Below are positions 11,675-24,400 of a stretch of 64,000 nucleotides of DNA, piece by piece. Under the pieces are notes generated by a model that did no database searches, was not told the DNA's origin, and worked only from the letters and a program-made list of their open reading frames with translations. The stretch comes from Sinonovacula constricta (taxonomy: Eukaryota; Mollusca; Bivalvia; Cardiida; Solecurtidae): assembly GCA_007844125.1 (NCBI GenBank), contig CM017556.1, positions 25,151,714 through 25,215,713 of the forward strand. Reading direction: 5' to 3'. Made by a program: the position numbers and the translations under genes. How positions within the stretch are numbered: position 1 is the stretch's first letter; every line of letters begins with the position of its first letter.

Positions 11675-13525
11675 CACGAACATTTCGCGCGGTCTTTACA
11701 GGCAACAATAATATGTTTGGTTACATATGGGAATTAACTATTAACTGACAAGAACTAAGGCTTTTCTTAATATGGAAAAACAATTCTCTTCATAACTCAG
11801 AAACTTCATGTTGCTACAATAACGCTTTATTGTTACATGTAACGGGCAAAGTCGACGTTTATGTCTATAAAACTATTTTCATTTACAAGCGTTCAAGATT
11901 GCATTGGCCTTGGAATGATGGTGAATAGTGTAATAGATGGAAATGTTATTTTCTTACTGGTACTGTCACCCTAAAATATTGGCATCTTTGTCTGGAAAAT
12001 GGTCAGCTCCTTTTTAGACTTTGAAAGACGTACAGCTGCTTTTCAAATACGAATACCGGCATGTAATTGCCGCTGTAACTCGACATTAACATCAAGCAAT
12101 GTCTAGACACATTATAACTGTATTCTCTCTTATCACGAATTATAAGTAATGCTACTTTTATGCTGGTTTTGTTCCGCATTATATATTTCTTTCTTAAATG
12201 TCGTATAAATTTAATAGACAAACGTAAATTTAATTATAAGAAAAATTGTACTAAATATAAATTAAAATGCTGCTGTTAATGGTAAAGTTGGCAAAATATA
12301 TAGAAAAGAATGATACATCCCCTTGTTGTGTTGTGTTACCTTCTTTATAACAGTAGTTACACACACGAAATAAGTGAATATGATGTAATATTAAGAGAAT
12401 TGATAATGGTAGTGTTTACTCAAGATTGATCCAATGAGTTTGGAAAATAATGGGGGTTGATAAATAGACCATAACTAAGTCCAGGAAACAACTTTTGTTT
12501 TCGATTGTGTAAACATACAAATGTATTTGTAAATATGAAAAACCTAACAGTTGTCATTACATACACCAACAAAACGACCACAAACCCCCGAAATAGTCCA
12601 ATTTAGTGCAGAACAGGAAAGTTACAGTTAAGAGACACACGTGTTTGTTCCCTATTACATATTTATGCTTAAACCCATCATTCCTATTCATTCTGTACGC
12701 AAAAGGCGTGCTGAAGACAAAAGCCTTTTTGTTCAGATGACGCATTGCCAAAATGTCTTCTAAGTATTGTTATCATTGTAGTGTAAAGCCCTACGTAGAA
12801 CTATGTATTTGGTCGAATCAGAAAGCAGACGTATATAGCATCAAAATGGCGATGCCTGTACCCACATCTAAGATAATGACTCATGAAAATATATACACAT
12901 ATTGCTTTGATCAAGCTAACAATGTTCTGGTTAGGATCAAAATGCTTTACAAGAGATCATTGATATCAAAGGTCGCCGTCAAGGTTCTGTGAAACAATTT
13001 TTAATATTTGCCTTACAACCATCCGACAGAAAAAAACAACACCTTGTATAAATAAATACAATGCCGTCAAAGTTTCCTATGGTAAAATTATATTCAGTAA
13101 CGAATCACCTTTGGAGGCATAAGACAAAATCCGGACACTAGCAACAGAAAGATCATAACATGTGGCTTTAACGTAGTACATCGTCGTGATACATACAATT
13201 TAAATTAAACAAATCATGTATACACATATGGAACATTAACAATAACAAGAAATTATGTGGCAACATTTAAAACTACAATCTAATTTAAATCTTATATTCA
13301 CCAAGGAATAATATTGACCGAAAATCAAAAGATGAAATCGCCGCACTCCACTTGTTTATAGAACAACACAGCGTCATCTTTCACTCCAGGAAAACTGACA
13401 TAAAGACGCATAAGAAAGGGTAGAACTGAAAGGACAGGTCGACAAATGAGAACCGTTATTCATAGGTGCACATTAGTATTTAAACGATAGCTCAAACTAT
13501 ACCTTAGTTAAACCGCCCCTCGGTT

Positions 13526-13547
13526 GGGGGGGGGGGGGGGGGGGGGG
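13526..13547. repeat. Poly-G tract (22 G)
   Basis: An uninterrupted run of 22 G after CGGTT. It can form G-quadruplex structures and is a common site of sequencing and assembly length error. Confidence 0.95.
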
Positions 13548-14207
13548 TAGGAATACAAGCAGCTTTTGTACGTTTTTACTTATAAAAATATACATATTTT
13601 GTTATAAGATATAAGAGTTAAGACGACTTTTTTAAAGTCAAGTACTACAAAATGAGTAGTGTTAACATAATCGTCGGAAAGCTTTTCTTTATTATCACTT
13701 ACATTCAGGTCTCACTTAAAAATTTAAATGTATCTGAATATGAAGCGTACAAAATAAAGTTTGGTACACACGATCTTAATCTACGATCTACGAATATTTG
13801 ACACTGGTATTATAGGTAATCACCGCAAAAATGGAAACAAATTGTATAAACGTTATTGCTTCACGAATTTCATGGAAGATTTTTTTTATTTTTATTCTTA
13901 ATAACTTTAGTCATCGAGTATTTTCGCAATGAAAACATACAAAGGGTAAAATGAATATGTATGTCTTAAACAATTGCTTCGCCATAATGTTTTAGGTACA
14001 TAGATTGAGTACAGTTGAACCAAAATGATTTATGACAACCAAACAGCACTTGCCTGGATGGACGTGTGATTTTCGTGTACGGGGCTTATGGTACTTACCA
14101 ATGGTACTTTAGACAGCTATATATAATTTCTGTTTCTATTTTGATTTTGAATTAAAATAATGAAGTTATATTTGGTTTGATTTTCATAATCGAGATTATT
14201 TTGCTAC

Positions 14208-14290
14208 TAATAGGTAAATAAGAAAAGGTCCTATCAAAATTTCCACAGATATTTAAATTTTATCTACCTGTAGACAAAGGCAAACAATGT
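14208..14290 (+). repeat. Dispersed repeat R2, copy 2
   Basis: AATAGGTAAATAAGAAAAGG through TATCTACCTGTAGACAAAGG, matching the reverse complement of 10560-10645 and, less well, 44791-44875. Confidence 0.85.
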
Positions 14291-14590
14291 AAATGTAAAT
14301 GTAATACAGGGTACATAAATGTTGTTTTCTGAAATTGGGCATTTATTACGAAAATGGTACTATTTCTGTTGTTAAGGTATATCGCTGTGACACAATTAGG
14401 CTAGAATGCACTTTAGTGGGCGCTATTTCGCCATAGTTGTTTATTTTTTCGGGCATGCGCATTTAACGAGTAGCACTCGCTAGATCTATTTTATGACTCG
14501 ATTTACTTGATAGTGTTTTAAATTTGCGATCCTGTGGGGCCGGCAGCCCCCAACAAAATTGATTGAATGTAGTAAAATGTCGTTACTTAC

Positions 14591-14668
14591 CTAATTATAG
14601 CATAAAGTCATCCAGACTGCCATCGAGAGATTGCGGACCGACTCTAGGCTTCTTTCGTTCTACTTACC
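14591..14668 (-). other. Possible minus-strand exon end(s) with two GTAAGT donors
   Basis: Seen: on the minus strand GACGAAG|GTAAGTAG (exon end 14668) and AATTAG|GTAAGTAA (exon end 14591) are both near-consensus donors. Between them a 22-codon frame, preceded directly by a stop, reads ERKKPRVGPQSLDGSLDDFML and ends in TAA at 14595-14597. Upstream lie ATTGG (CCAAT-type, in TTTGATTGGC) and a less AT-rich block. The SLDGSLDDFM string loosely resembles the UAP56-binding LDxSLDD motif of mRNA-export adaptors such as ALYREF, but over ten residues this is weak. It could be a 5' non-coding exon or chance. Confidence 0.2.
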
Positions 14669-14814
14669 TTCGTCTAATCAAAAGCTGCCGTATGCTTTAG
14701 CCAATCAAAATTCGCGCACTTGCAATCTTTCTAACAACGGTAATTCATTCATTCCTGTCGCTATACAACGGTAAATCAATTTGATTTTTGTTTTCTTATT
14801 AAAACCATTGGTAT

Positions 14815-14832
14815 TTAATACCATGGTATTAA
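14815..14832. repeat. Perfect 18-bp palindrome
   Basis: TTAATACCATGGTATTAA is identical to its reverse complement. It lies within the copy-B-specific insertion. No function is inferred. Confidence 0.8.
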
Positions 14833-15944
14833 CCCTACTTTTCACGAAAAATCCAATTTCGGATTTATTTTTTATTTGTATGGCCTTATAACGAAAACGG
14901 ATTTTTGCACACACTGTTGTATACAACAAAGTAGCACGTGCAATTTACCGTAATTTTAGCGCCCGCTTTTCTGCAGTAGTCCCCACAATTATACCCTTTA
15001 AAGTGACATCTATCAAATGAAGATGTCCTCCGACAAGTAGAACTGCCGACTTATGCAATAAAACATGTTTGGCTTTAAAATCAACACTCAATATTCCCAA
15101 GAACAAAAGAAAAGATCAGAAAAGTGATAAAGTATCGTCAGCCTCAGATCACCACCACTTAAGATACATGTGGTTTTAAAAAGATACAATGCTATCACAA
15201 TCGGCTGAGACAATGCTTATTCGCAAGGGTTATCTGTTTTATCAACAATAGCAAAAACTCGTCTCACTTAAGATAGATAAAATTTGCAAAGGAAAAGGTT
15301 GTACGTAGTTTTTCGTGATGATCGATTAAAAAGTCTTTGTTAATTGTGTAATTTTCTTTATGATCTTAAAGATCTTTACCATAATCGTCGTAGGCCAATC
15401 ACAAACTGGTATAACCTGTTTTAAAACACGAAACGGTCTTGTGAAGAAAGACATTTCTTTTCCTTAAATAAAGAGTCACACCATTGTAAAAGTAGAAACT
15501 CTCAAGTGTTTCATTTTGATCAGGAGTACCCATCGAAAGGCTACGTGTCGTTTGGTGACTTCCACCATATAACAATACCAAATGATTGCAAATTTGTCAT
15601 GCTGACGGTTTCTTTCCTTGCGGGATAAAAACAAATTACAATAATCAGGTAAAGCACGCAATCACCAAATTATTTAAATGCTTCACAGAATAGAGAAATA
15701 CAGATAATGTAAGCGAGCAATTATAAAGCCATCATGCTAATGATTTGCTGAAAACAACCCAAGTTCAAGGATTTTATTAATATTAAGAAATACATTTCAG
15801 CAATTTTTGCTTTAGTTCCAAGAACCCGCGAATCACCTGGTTTCAGTCAGTAGTCGTGACAAGAAACAATGAGGATTCAGGGGACTGTGTAGTTTATAGA
15901 AATTGGTAATAAACGAAATGCTGATAAAATCTGATTGCAAAGTA

Positions 15945-16922
15945 CAGTCAAACTAGTGTTAGCGGTCACATGTTAAGAGCGGTCATCATGCTGTAAGAGG
16001 TTAGTTTAGGTCCTCCCAAGCAATTTGTTCTTTAATTGTCGCCTTTTCGGCGGTCACATGTCTTCTGTGTCTAGCGGCTAGCTTGATTAGGCAAATCATT
16101 TTTAATTGCCTCCTAATTAACGGCCATTCAGCATGTGTCAATCGTCAGTTGTGATCACACAATGAATGCGTGTATGTTAATCCCCCCTGCTCCCCCTGCT
16201 CCCCACCCACTTATCAATATTATCACACTAACTGTCCCGATCTCCCAATTAAGACAGATTCCTAGATAATATCTTCTGGTAGTCTGAGGAAAATAAGTGC
16301 GCAAGCCAGTATCTATTCCGCATATATCGTAGTGAAACGGGTAGCTGAAGCGTTAATTTATGACCGAATTAATTTATGCATAGATAAACTCCACGTACCG
16401 AACTTACTTGACTGTATGTTTATAGAATTATTGCAGTTTCGGTTATTGTTTATATTAACCTTGTTTAAACAATATTTACAATACTTACTGTTTTAGTTAG
16501 AACAATAGTTAAAAACCATTCAGAACATATGTACCCTTTACGAAGATTTGTGACACTACTATTTGATGAAGATTTTGGTATTCTTAGTACATTTCATGTG
16601 AAACATTTAAAATGATATGTTTTGTACTTTGACCAAACTATTTATAATGGAGCATATTTTGTTTTTGATTTAGTGAGGCACTCCTGATATTCCGAGTCAT
16701 AAACTTGACATTCCAAAAGCAGTTACGCTGTATAATAAATATCTATTCGAACAGTACTTGGCAGTAGATCTACTATTTAAGAAATGCTTTTTATAAAGAT
16801 ACATGCTCATATTAATAGGTAAACAATCAATAATATCATATTTTGTGTTAAGCAACCAACTTGTCTTAAGCGGTCAATTTTTAGACAGTCCCTTGGGTGG
16901 CTGCTAAATACAAGTTTGACTG
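15945..16922. mobile_element. Non-autonomous TIR element, copy B (978 bp)
   Basis: Counterpart of the element at 9008-10002. TA (15943-15944) precedes CAGTCAAACTAGTG, and CAAGTTTGACTG is followed by TA (16923-16924). Its termini match each other better (CAGTCAAACTAG / CAGTCAAACTTG) than those of copy A. The recurring AGCGGTCA motifs are retained. An expanded CCCCCTGCT tandem lies near 16180-16205. There is no transposase frame. The internal region is otherwise colinear with copy A, so the element was present before the duplication or took part in it. Confidence 0.8.
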
Positions 16923-16924
16923 TA

Positions 16925-19900
16925 CAGTCGATCATTATGACGGAACCTAGATGAAGGAAAGGATTAAATAAGCTGACGTTTCGTGTAAGTCTTTGTCTAT
17001 GCGTATAATCACGTCGGAATAGACAATGTAGTGATGGCTTAAGGCTTAACAGGAGACAGCTACATGTACATTGATATAATCATCCCCTCGATAAAAACAG
17101 GCAAACAACATTTGGATGTTGAAATATCAATTTTCAATGTACACCGGGGTATGCTAACAAACGAACAAAGAGAAATATAAAGACAGACCTATAGAGCTAT
17201 AAAAGAACAGTGCTACAGGTAAACACATTTAAGATGTGACAATGCACTGATTACCGCTGATTCAATATGTCTATTTTTAAAGTGTAATAAATCAAGCGTA
17301 ACACAGGTAACACAAGTAATAAAGTGGCAAAGGTGGCGCAGGCTCAATGTTTGAAAACAATTGCGAACGATAGCGACAATTTAAACACCAGACATGTTAT
17401 TTGTTTAGTCACCCTAGAGAGTTCCTGTCCACACAATGTAAATCCGACACATTCTCATTTAAAATTAGAACATAAATTTGTCACATTTTGCAAAAGTAAG
17501 ATCGTTATCGTCCCTGGGAAAATAACACGTCAAGCCATTACCGGAACCGGAAACAAATACGGGCATAATGTTGCTTGTCATATCCATTTAAAATTTATGA
17601 TATCATGTAACTTCTTTTCACTTAAGGTGACACAGCTACCAATTTAAAACAATCATGGAACAGAACTTTGCAGTAATTTGTTTTATATCAACTCATTTAC
17701 ATCAATTAACCATTTATCGGAGATTTTGAGTATGACAAATATAGTGATACTAATGTTTGTATTAAATTGTAAACGAAACATTTTGCATCTTGTTTGTAAA
17801 GAAACACAACCGGTGCTCGCATTTGTTTGACTTTAAAACGACGTTGTGTCCAATTCATGCAAACACGGTTCCAATGACAAAACTGTTTTCATATTGGCTT
17901 TCTCATCTTTGCATCGGTAAATAATGTTTTACTTGCTAAATGATTAGATTTTTCTTGGCTTTAAAAGATACTCTGCAATGTTAGAAATAGAAATAACGTC
18001 GAGTGTTTGCTGCTGAACGATACGTTTCATAAGCACTGAGAAATATCTAGACATCAATAAATTATTTGCCTTCTTACCAAAGGCGGTTTATATGCAAATT
18101 CTTACTTTGTCCCACAAAACGATTTCCTACTTTAATGTCGTACACATCTGCTCAACAAAGTAAACCCAAATAATAAATGTACATGTACTTATATGTATGT
18201 TTTATCAGTACACTTGTCGAACGTTAAGCTCCTTCTTTTTTCATTTATATAAGCCTGAATTCGCCATTTTATTGCAGTAACTACAAATAAGAAAATAAAA
18301 TGGTTTAGATTCGCAAGGCCGTAGCACTATTGACTATTGTTTTGAAAAAAAATATCCCTCTAAGATGAGCATTTCTTTAAGTTAAAAGAATTCCTTTATC
18401 TCTTTTTATACCTCGAACAAATCTTATTTTTGAGAATGTGATGACAATGTAGCAGTTTATTTTGAAACCTTGATTTAACCTAGATTAATAGGACAACATT
18501 GTATGCTGGTTCATGTTCACGTCTTTATTTGGAATCATTTGCTGTATTTATAAAAAAAACCTTTAGATTTTTTTTAATAAAAGCCATATTTTATATGAAA
18601 GCGTGAACCAGTTACTAGAGACATTATCGATTTAACAAATAACAAATAATTTGTACGTGAAGCAATATGAAAATAACTATTCTGCATACGTTGATGTAGT
18701 TTAGTTTTAGAAAAGTAAATGACAATGTTACACCATTAAGTTACAATTGATACCATTTAAACTGCTTTTTTAGCAAAATTATTTTGTATAGCAGACACAA
18801 TCAATCCATTAAATTGTACACATTGTAGTCTGACAGAATCCATGTATCATTTCTTGTTCGAATGACTAAAATAATGCAAACTGTTATATTTATTTCTGGC
18901 ACACTCGATCGGTAATTGCAATAACGATTGACGCAGGAACATTAAATATTTTTTATCAAGCCAATGTCCAATAAAACACAAAAAACCTCAGCTAAATTGA
19001 TGCTGGGATTGAGATAATCGCTAAGCAAAGTCAGCAGTAGATAGTTTGTAAAACAATAAAAAAGCTGGTCGTCCTAGATGGTTGTTCTAAAACAAATTGC
19101 CTGTCGAAAAAGATGCTATGTTTTCAAAGATGATGCATGACGGTGAAATGTATATGCATATCAAGCTTAATTTTTAAAACAATGTATTCTAAATTCAAAT
19201 TTTAATTACCAGAACTTCCTATATATATTACGTCAAATAAACATATTCACATAATATTGTCATTCTTCAGGGGCTTACTATTTATTTTTCGTGTAATACT
19301 GATTATAATATGCTAACGATTATCAGAAATAAAATGGCTTTCCTGCATTCACTTTATATCTAATCAAGTGAATAAATTTGAGGTTTAAAATTTTAATATC
19401 ATAAAACGGGTATTCTAAACATAAGAACGATTAATTGAAAAACCATTCGATATATTTGAAAGTATGCACAATATCATTTCACTTTAAATAAATTTCGTAA
19501 TTCTTAATTAAATAAATACATTGCTCATTTGTAACTAGGGATTAATGCACAAGAATCAACATTATCATTAATCAAGTATAAGTAGCTTTAATACATTTTA
19601 ATAACCGGAACTTTAATTTCAACAGTATTAAGATAAGCTTTTGGTAATGACAGCATATTCTTTGTCACTATATCCATCTGCCTGCTAATGGTGAGGAATA
19701 AAGTTAAACGTGACAAAATTAAAGCCAGCGAAAAAGTCAAATAGCTTAGTAATCGATCAAACAAAAATCGTATCAACAAAGATAACTGCTTTTTTAAATT
19801 TTAACGGGTCGGTTTATATGCTTTATTATAAGAGTTGTGGAAGCTTATAAGCTGTTTATAAAATAAACAAATCGATGTTGACTCGTAACAAATGTTTACT

Positions 19901-22900
19901 TAATTGACATATACCGATCTTGTCATTGAGTTACTATTCTATTTCTTCACATGAGATATTTTCAGAATCTATTTTTTATATTCAAAAGCCCATAAAATCT
20001 CATTTTGTTTTCCGTTCTATGTTATTTCATGTAAAAAATTCACAAAGTTATGCTTTTGTTATGTTTTCTCCCGAACCATAAACTTTAATGACAGAAGTAA
20101 TATTTATGCAAATCTTTTTGCTGGAATTTTATGATAAATGCGGTGAGTTTTGTCGAAGGCGTGTCGGTTGTTCGGTCAATAAATTTCAGCAATAATAACT
20201 ATCAGAGTTTATTATATTTCTTTTAGTACACGCACTTTGTAAACGTGACTGTAAAATGTTGACTGACTTTTGTTGTAGGAACAATGTCAAGTACAGTAAT
20301 CAGACGTAAACATGGCCATAAGCTATATCGGCAATGAAAGTTTAAGATTATTTTTTTTCTTTTCTTTTAACACAACTCGACAAAGAACATTTATTTAATT
20401 TGAAACCGTCCCGGTTTGTATGATTTTTTATTCGACAATAACAATACTACTTGCAAGCATTGTTCCACCAAAAATCCACACATTTACATTATAACTAGCT
20501 GTATATTATTGGAAAAAAATCTGGACCTGCTGTTCTTATCAACATGATAAAAATAAAACGTCGGATATAAAAAAAAATGAATTGAAAATAAATTTGTATA
20601 AATAGAACTGCTCTTTATAAAAGAAAAACGATTACTTATATGAATATGTTGATACAGTAAACGTATCAAAATCAGCATAACTGTATTAAGACAGAGCTTT
20701 TTAGACTGTTTAATGAATAAATACCTAGTCAAACTCCGAAAGTAAATAAATAAAAATAACAACTTTCGGAATAATGTTAATAATATTTAAAAAATAAAAC
20801 AAGCTACGGTTCGAGGGCTAAGGACTTAATGCGTTAACGTATTCCAACGGACTTGTTTTGCGCTGGGGGCTCTACCAAGACATATGTCTGTAGTATCTAG
20901 TATTCCTCCACTTAAATACCTGGAATAATATTGTCTCTAGAAATGACATGGTAATTTGTAGTAGTTTAGTTGACAACTGAAGGTGTTTCATGTATATCAA
21001 TTAAAAATACAATCTTGGATCACAATTGTATAGGCTGAAGAACTACTACTTTAGACACATTAAAATATATACATTTGTATTTAAGACAAGCTCCTTGATA
21101 AATAAAAGACATATAAATTGGCAAAAGGATTTTCATATCACAAGATACCAGAAGGACGTTAAGGCGGTAAAGTGTTAATGGCTGAACTCACATCTCAGGC
21201 ATGATAAATGTATCCACACCGAAATGATTAAAAGAAACATTGATTAAGGTATCACATCTTTGTTATCTTGTTCATTTAACACCTCCACTCATATCTTTAA
21301 GGCTTTGTTCAAAGGTTTAAAATAAATATTGAAACTGATAGCTTGCTATTTACTGGAATAAAGACTTCTTCAATACATGTAGCAATATTAAGAGGCTATA
21401 AGAGTTAATACAAATGTTCCTTTGCTTTTCATGTTTTGAAGTTTGAAAGTTTAATTTAGAATCAAAACCGCTTGGCATATCTCCGAAAACATCGTTAATT
21501 CATGTAAAAAATGTATAAATAATATCTAAATAGTCACGCTTTATGACTAAATTTCTCTTAAGGTAGGTAAGCATTAAAAAAGTACATATAGCATTCTTTA
21601 AATTACCCTCAGTGATTTATGTTGCATTGACTTAAAACCCTGTTTTACTGTAGAGAGCTATTATGTACCTCAGAACTTTGTGTTTCTGTAGTAAAAATAC
21701 ACGTGCATGTTGTTTATGAAAGATATTACATGTTTTTCACCGTAATCATACGGAGATGTTAATCTAAGAACATTAAAGTAAGTTATTTTATAACAGTACA
21801 ACAATTGTGTAGATTGTATGAAAAGTACTCGTTTGATCTGTGTATGTGCTGTATTCAGTTATATTAATGTTTTATGTCCGCATACAGTTACAACGGTAAC
21901 ATGCATCTCTTATGTTCCTTGATACTTCAGATAATTATAATATTAAAAATTCAGTTATTTATAACATGCAAATACTATTTTGTTTGTAAGGCTTGAGTTT
22001 GGCAGATAATTCAATTTTTTAGCGTGGTATAACCTCGCCTGATAGATTTTCAATATAAACTAAAGTATATATGTCTCTTTAAAATGTACGTTTCTTGTTT
22101 CAGAATTGATTTCTCACACGTTTGGTGTGTTTTATATTTTTCTCTACACCAGAGAGCAAATACAGAATTGTAAAATCCCGCTTGCATATGTTGATGCACT
22201 ATTCTATGCCCTAATCCGACAATCTACATAATAAGTATGTTAATGCACAAACAAACTACCAGTGTCAATGATAGAATACTGACAGGGAGATTAAGTGGAA
22301 ACTGCATTATTATTATAGAGTTTAAAGGCAGGTAGAGTCAAAGAGAAATTTACTTCTTGCTTAAGGTAAGCATTTACATAGGTTGCAAAAAAATTCCACC
22401 TCTTGATCCGTTCATGTAACAAAAACATTTGATTACTACATACAAAGTGTGTGATACACGAATATGGTGACACTTAAAGATAACTTAATATATGCATAGA
22501 ACCTATTGGTTAATAATTATTAAACAGATAATTGAAATTTAAGTATTCCAAAATTGTACCTTTTCAGAATGAGTTAAACTGAGAGCTTTTGGCCCTACCT
22601 TTACAATACTACAGTTCAAGGTACAATAATGTCAACATAAAGACAAAGCAAGCGCGCTGTTTAGCGACTTCATTCTGTTGCTCATATATTTAAAGTAAAG
22701 GAAATTTCCTATGAAATGAATATCAGTTTAAAAGTGGAAAGGTTGTTTATCAACACAATAACGTATGTAGGTCTTTACATTATAAAGTTATTTTGTTTGT
22801 GTGTATCAAAATATATTTGATTTATTTGATCAGACTTCGACCATGTATGTTTTCCTAGACGAAAACGCAATATACGGGAAATTGTTAATCGTATGCTAAG

Positions 22901-24289
22901 TTGATTATACAGTACCACAATAATTTCAGTATTCTCAGTCAATTTAGCAAAATATCCCGTCATAGATTCATTATCAATTATTCTAAGATCAGGAGATATG
23001 CTACTGACATAATTCCCGCGCTCCCTCATATAGCCAATTTACCGCTTTATTTAGGGTTACAGTAGAAAACGTTAAAGTAATAAAATCGCATTGAATATTA
23101 AGAAATGATTTAGGTATTGCAATTATAAAATATATAAGGGAAAAAGACTGCGTCTACACAGGATACACATTAATCCTATTTAAACACATAGAGTCTAAAA
23201 GGCGTCACCGGTCACTTATCAGGGCAAAGTGCTTTTTCTAAAAGCAATGCAAGTGATCAGAACTAGCCTTCCTGTTATATGTAAAAGACGGGTGTTTGTC
23301 ATTAACGTGTTCATCGGTTTAAACACGAATAAACACGGATCTAACATTAAGCGGAGAATAGGTTTCCACTTTCAACATTGTCTCTATTCGGAATTTCCAT
23401 GTGATTAATGGAACTCCGGTCTCATGAGAAATATGGTTACAAACAATAGAATACATGTTTTCATAGAACGCCGCTTGAAATAAAAGGATTTTTCTTTACG
23501 CTGGATAGTTTAATCAACATAGTTTAGAGAAAAGCATTATACATCTTAGCTTTTTTTTCAACGCAATTGTTTTTTTAATATAGCTCGCAGGTTATTTGAT
23601 ATTTACACCATAGCAATGGCAAGTCAAGACCAAATCTATCGAGTGAATTCAAGTTAAAAGTGTTGTGCCAACATTTAGTGCTATTAAATATCTTGCATCG
23701 TAACTTTCAATATCATAACTTGTAATATTTTTTGTGTTTTGCAGGTGCGTATCACGGTTTAATTGATATGAGCTGAAATTTTAATGTAAGTACACGGCTG
23801 CATACTGTTTTGTTATGTTTCCTGATATGATTTTTTTGTAGTTGTCACAATGCATTAATGTCGTTCGAATGTAATCTAGTTGTAAAATACAATATTAAGT
23901 ATTAAGTATATTTATATAAATACATGAGCCATTCAGTCTAGTTGTAAATTAAGATCACTATTAAAACAAGATTCCTTTTGATAGGTCAGTGTATTGTGCA
24001 TTGCTGCAGCATTTAACTATCAGGCCACAATTGCTGTTGACATAAGATGAATGTGCTAACTTAACCAAGCACATGAGATTATTGCATTAGGTAACGTATT
24101 TTTGATACAGTTTAACTGGTCATGTCCGTCTCTATCAGAAAAAAGTCTGCGCTCATAATGCGAAAATATGCCATGATCCTATAAGGATATCAGCATACAT
24201 TATAACTTGGTAAAAGACGTGGCTGAGCTATACACATGCCAGTCACAAGTAAACATGACTTATATACGGAGATGAGACATTACAAAAAT
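16925..24289. other. Long AT-rich stretch, no gene recognised
   Basis: About 7.4 kb with no convincing exon, RNA gene or transposon terminus on either strand. The longest frame (17324-17647 +, 107 codons, opening on GTG) has no recognisable motif. Many A/T homopolymers occur (for example 18340-18600 and 20340-20590). The blocks at 20800-20900 and 23150-23480 are somewhat less AT-rich but carry stops in all frames. Confidence 0.6.
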
Positions 24290-24400
24290 GAAGATCCTTA
24301 CAGTTACCGCACTCAAACGATCAGTCTGCAAAAACGTCCCACCTGAAGTGCTTAAACCGTTTTCAGAGCTTTAACCTCGGGCGACCGGGAAAGGTTTTCT
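24290..24400 (+). repeat. R1 partial copy (3' half)
   Basis: CAGTTACCGCACTCAAACGATCAGTCTGCAA and GTGCTTAAACCGTTTTCAGAGCTTTAACCTCG match the 3' half of R1 at 5685-5780. The 5' half is missing. Confidence 0.75.

Larger units (their letters stand above)
13300..15004. other. Copy-B-specific insertion, ~1.7 kb
   Basis: Absent from copy A. It contains a G22 homopolymer (13526-13547), a plus-strand R2 copy (14208-14290), and a less AT-rich block (about 14400-14990) with splice-donor-like sites and a CCAAT-type motif. I found no clear terminal inverted repeats or target duplication at its ends. CACTTTAGTGGGCGCTA near 14411 and the reverse complement of TAGCGCCCGCTTTTCTGCAG near 14956 are loosely similar and inverted, enclosing ~0.55 kb. 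Whether it is a mobile element, a gene fragment or simply DNA deleted from A is undecided. Confidence 0.55.
11675..16924. repeat. Large direct duplication, copy B (with insertion)
   Basis: Colinear with copy A (6392-10004) over 11675 to about 13300 and again from about 15005 to 16924, where both copies end at the same TIR-element terminus. The ~1.7 kb at 13300-15004 has no counterpart in A: A runs without a break from the ACATTAAAATTACAATTAAA region into CATCTATTAAATGAAGATG. B lacks the R1 insertion present in A. Microsatellite change is also visible: A has a TA run at 7498-7511, where B has about 130 bp of ordinary sequence (12770-12895). Confidence 0.9.

Noticed and set aside
12753..12992. 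79-codon plus-strand frame in copy B
   Set aside because: The matching part of copy A is deleted or replaced by a TA run; no sign of constraint.
17324..17647. 107-codon plus-strand frame
   Set aside because: Opens on GTG, no motif, no splice context, no paralogue in the window.
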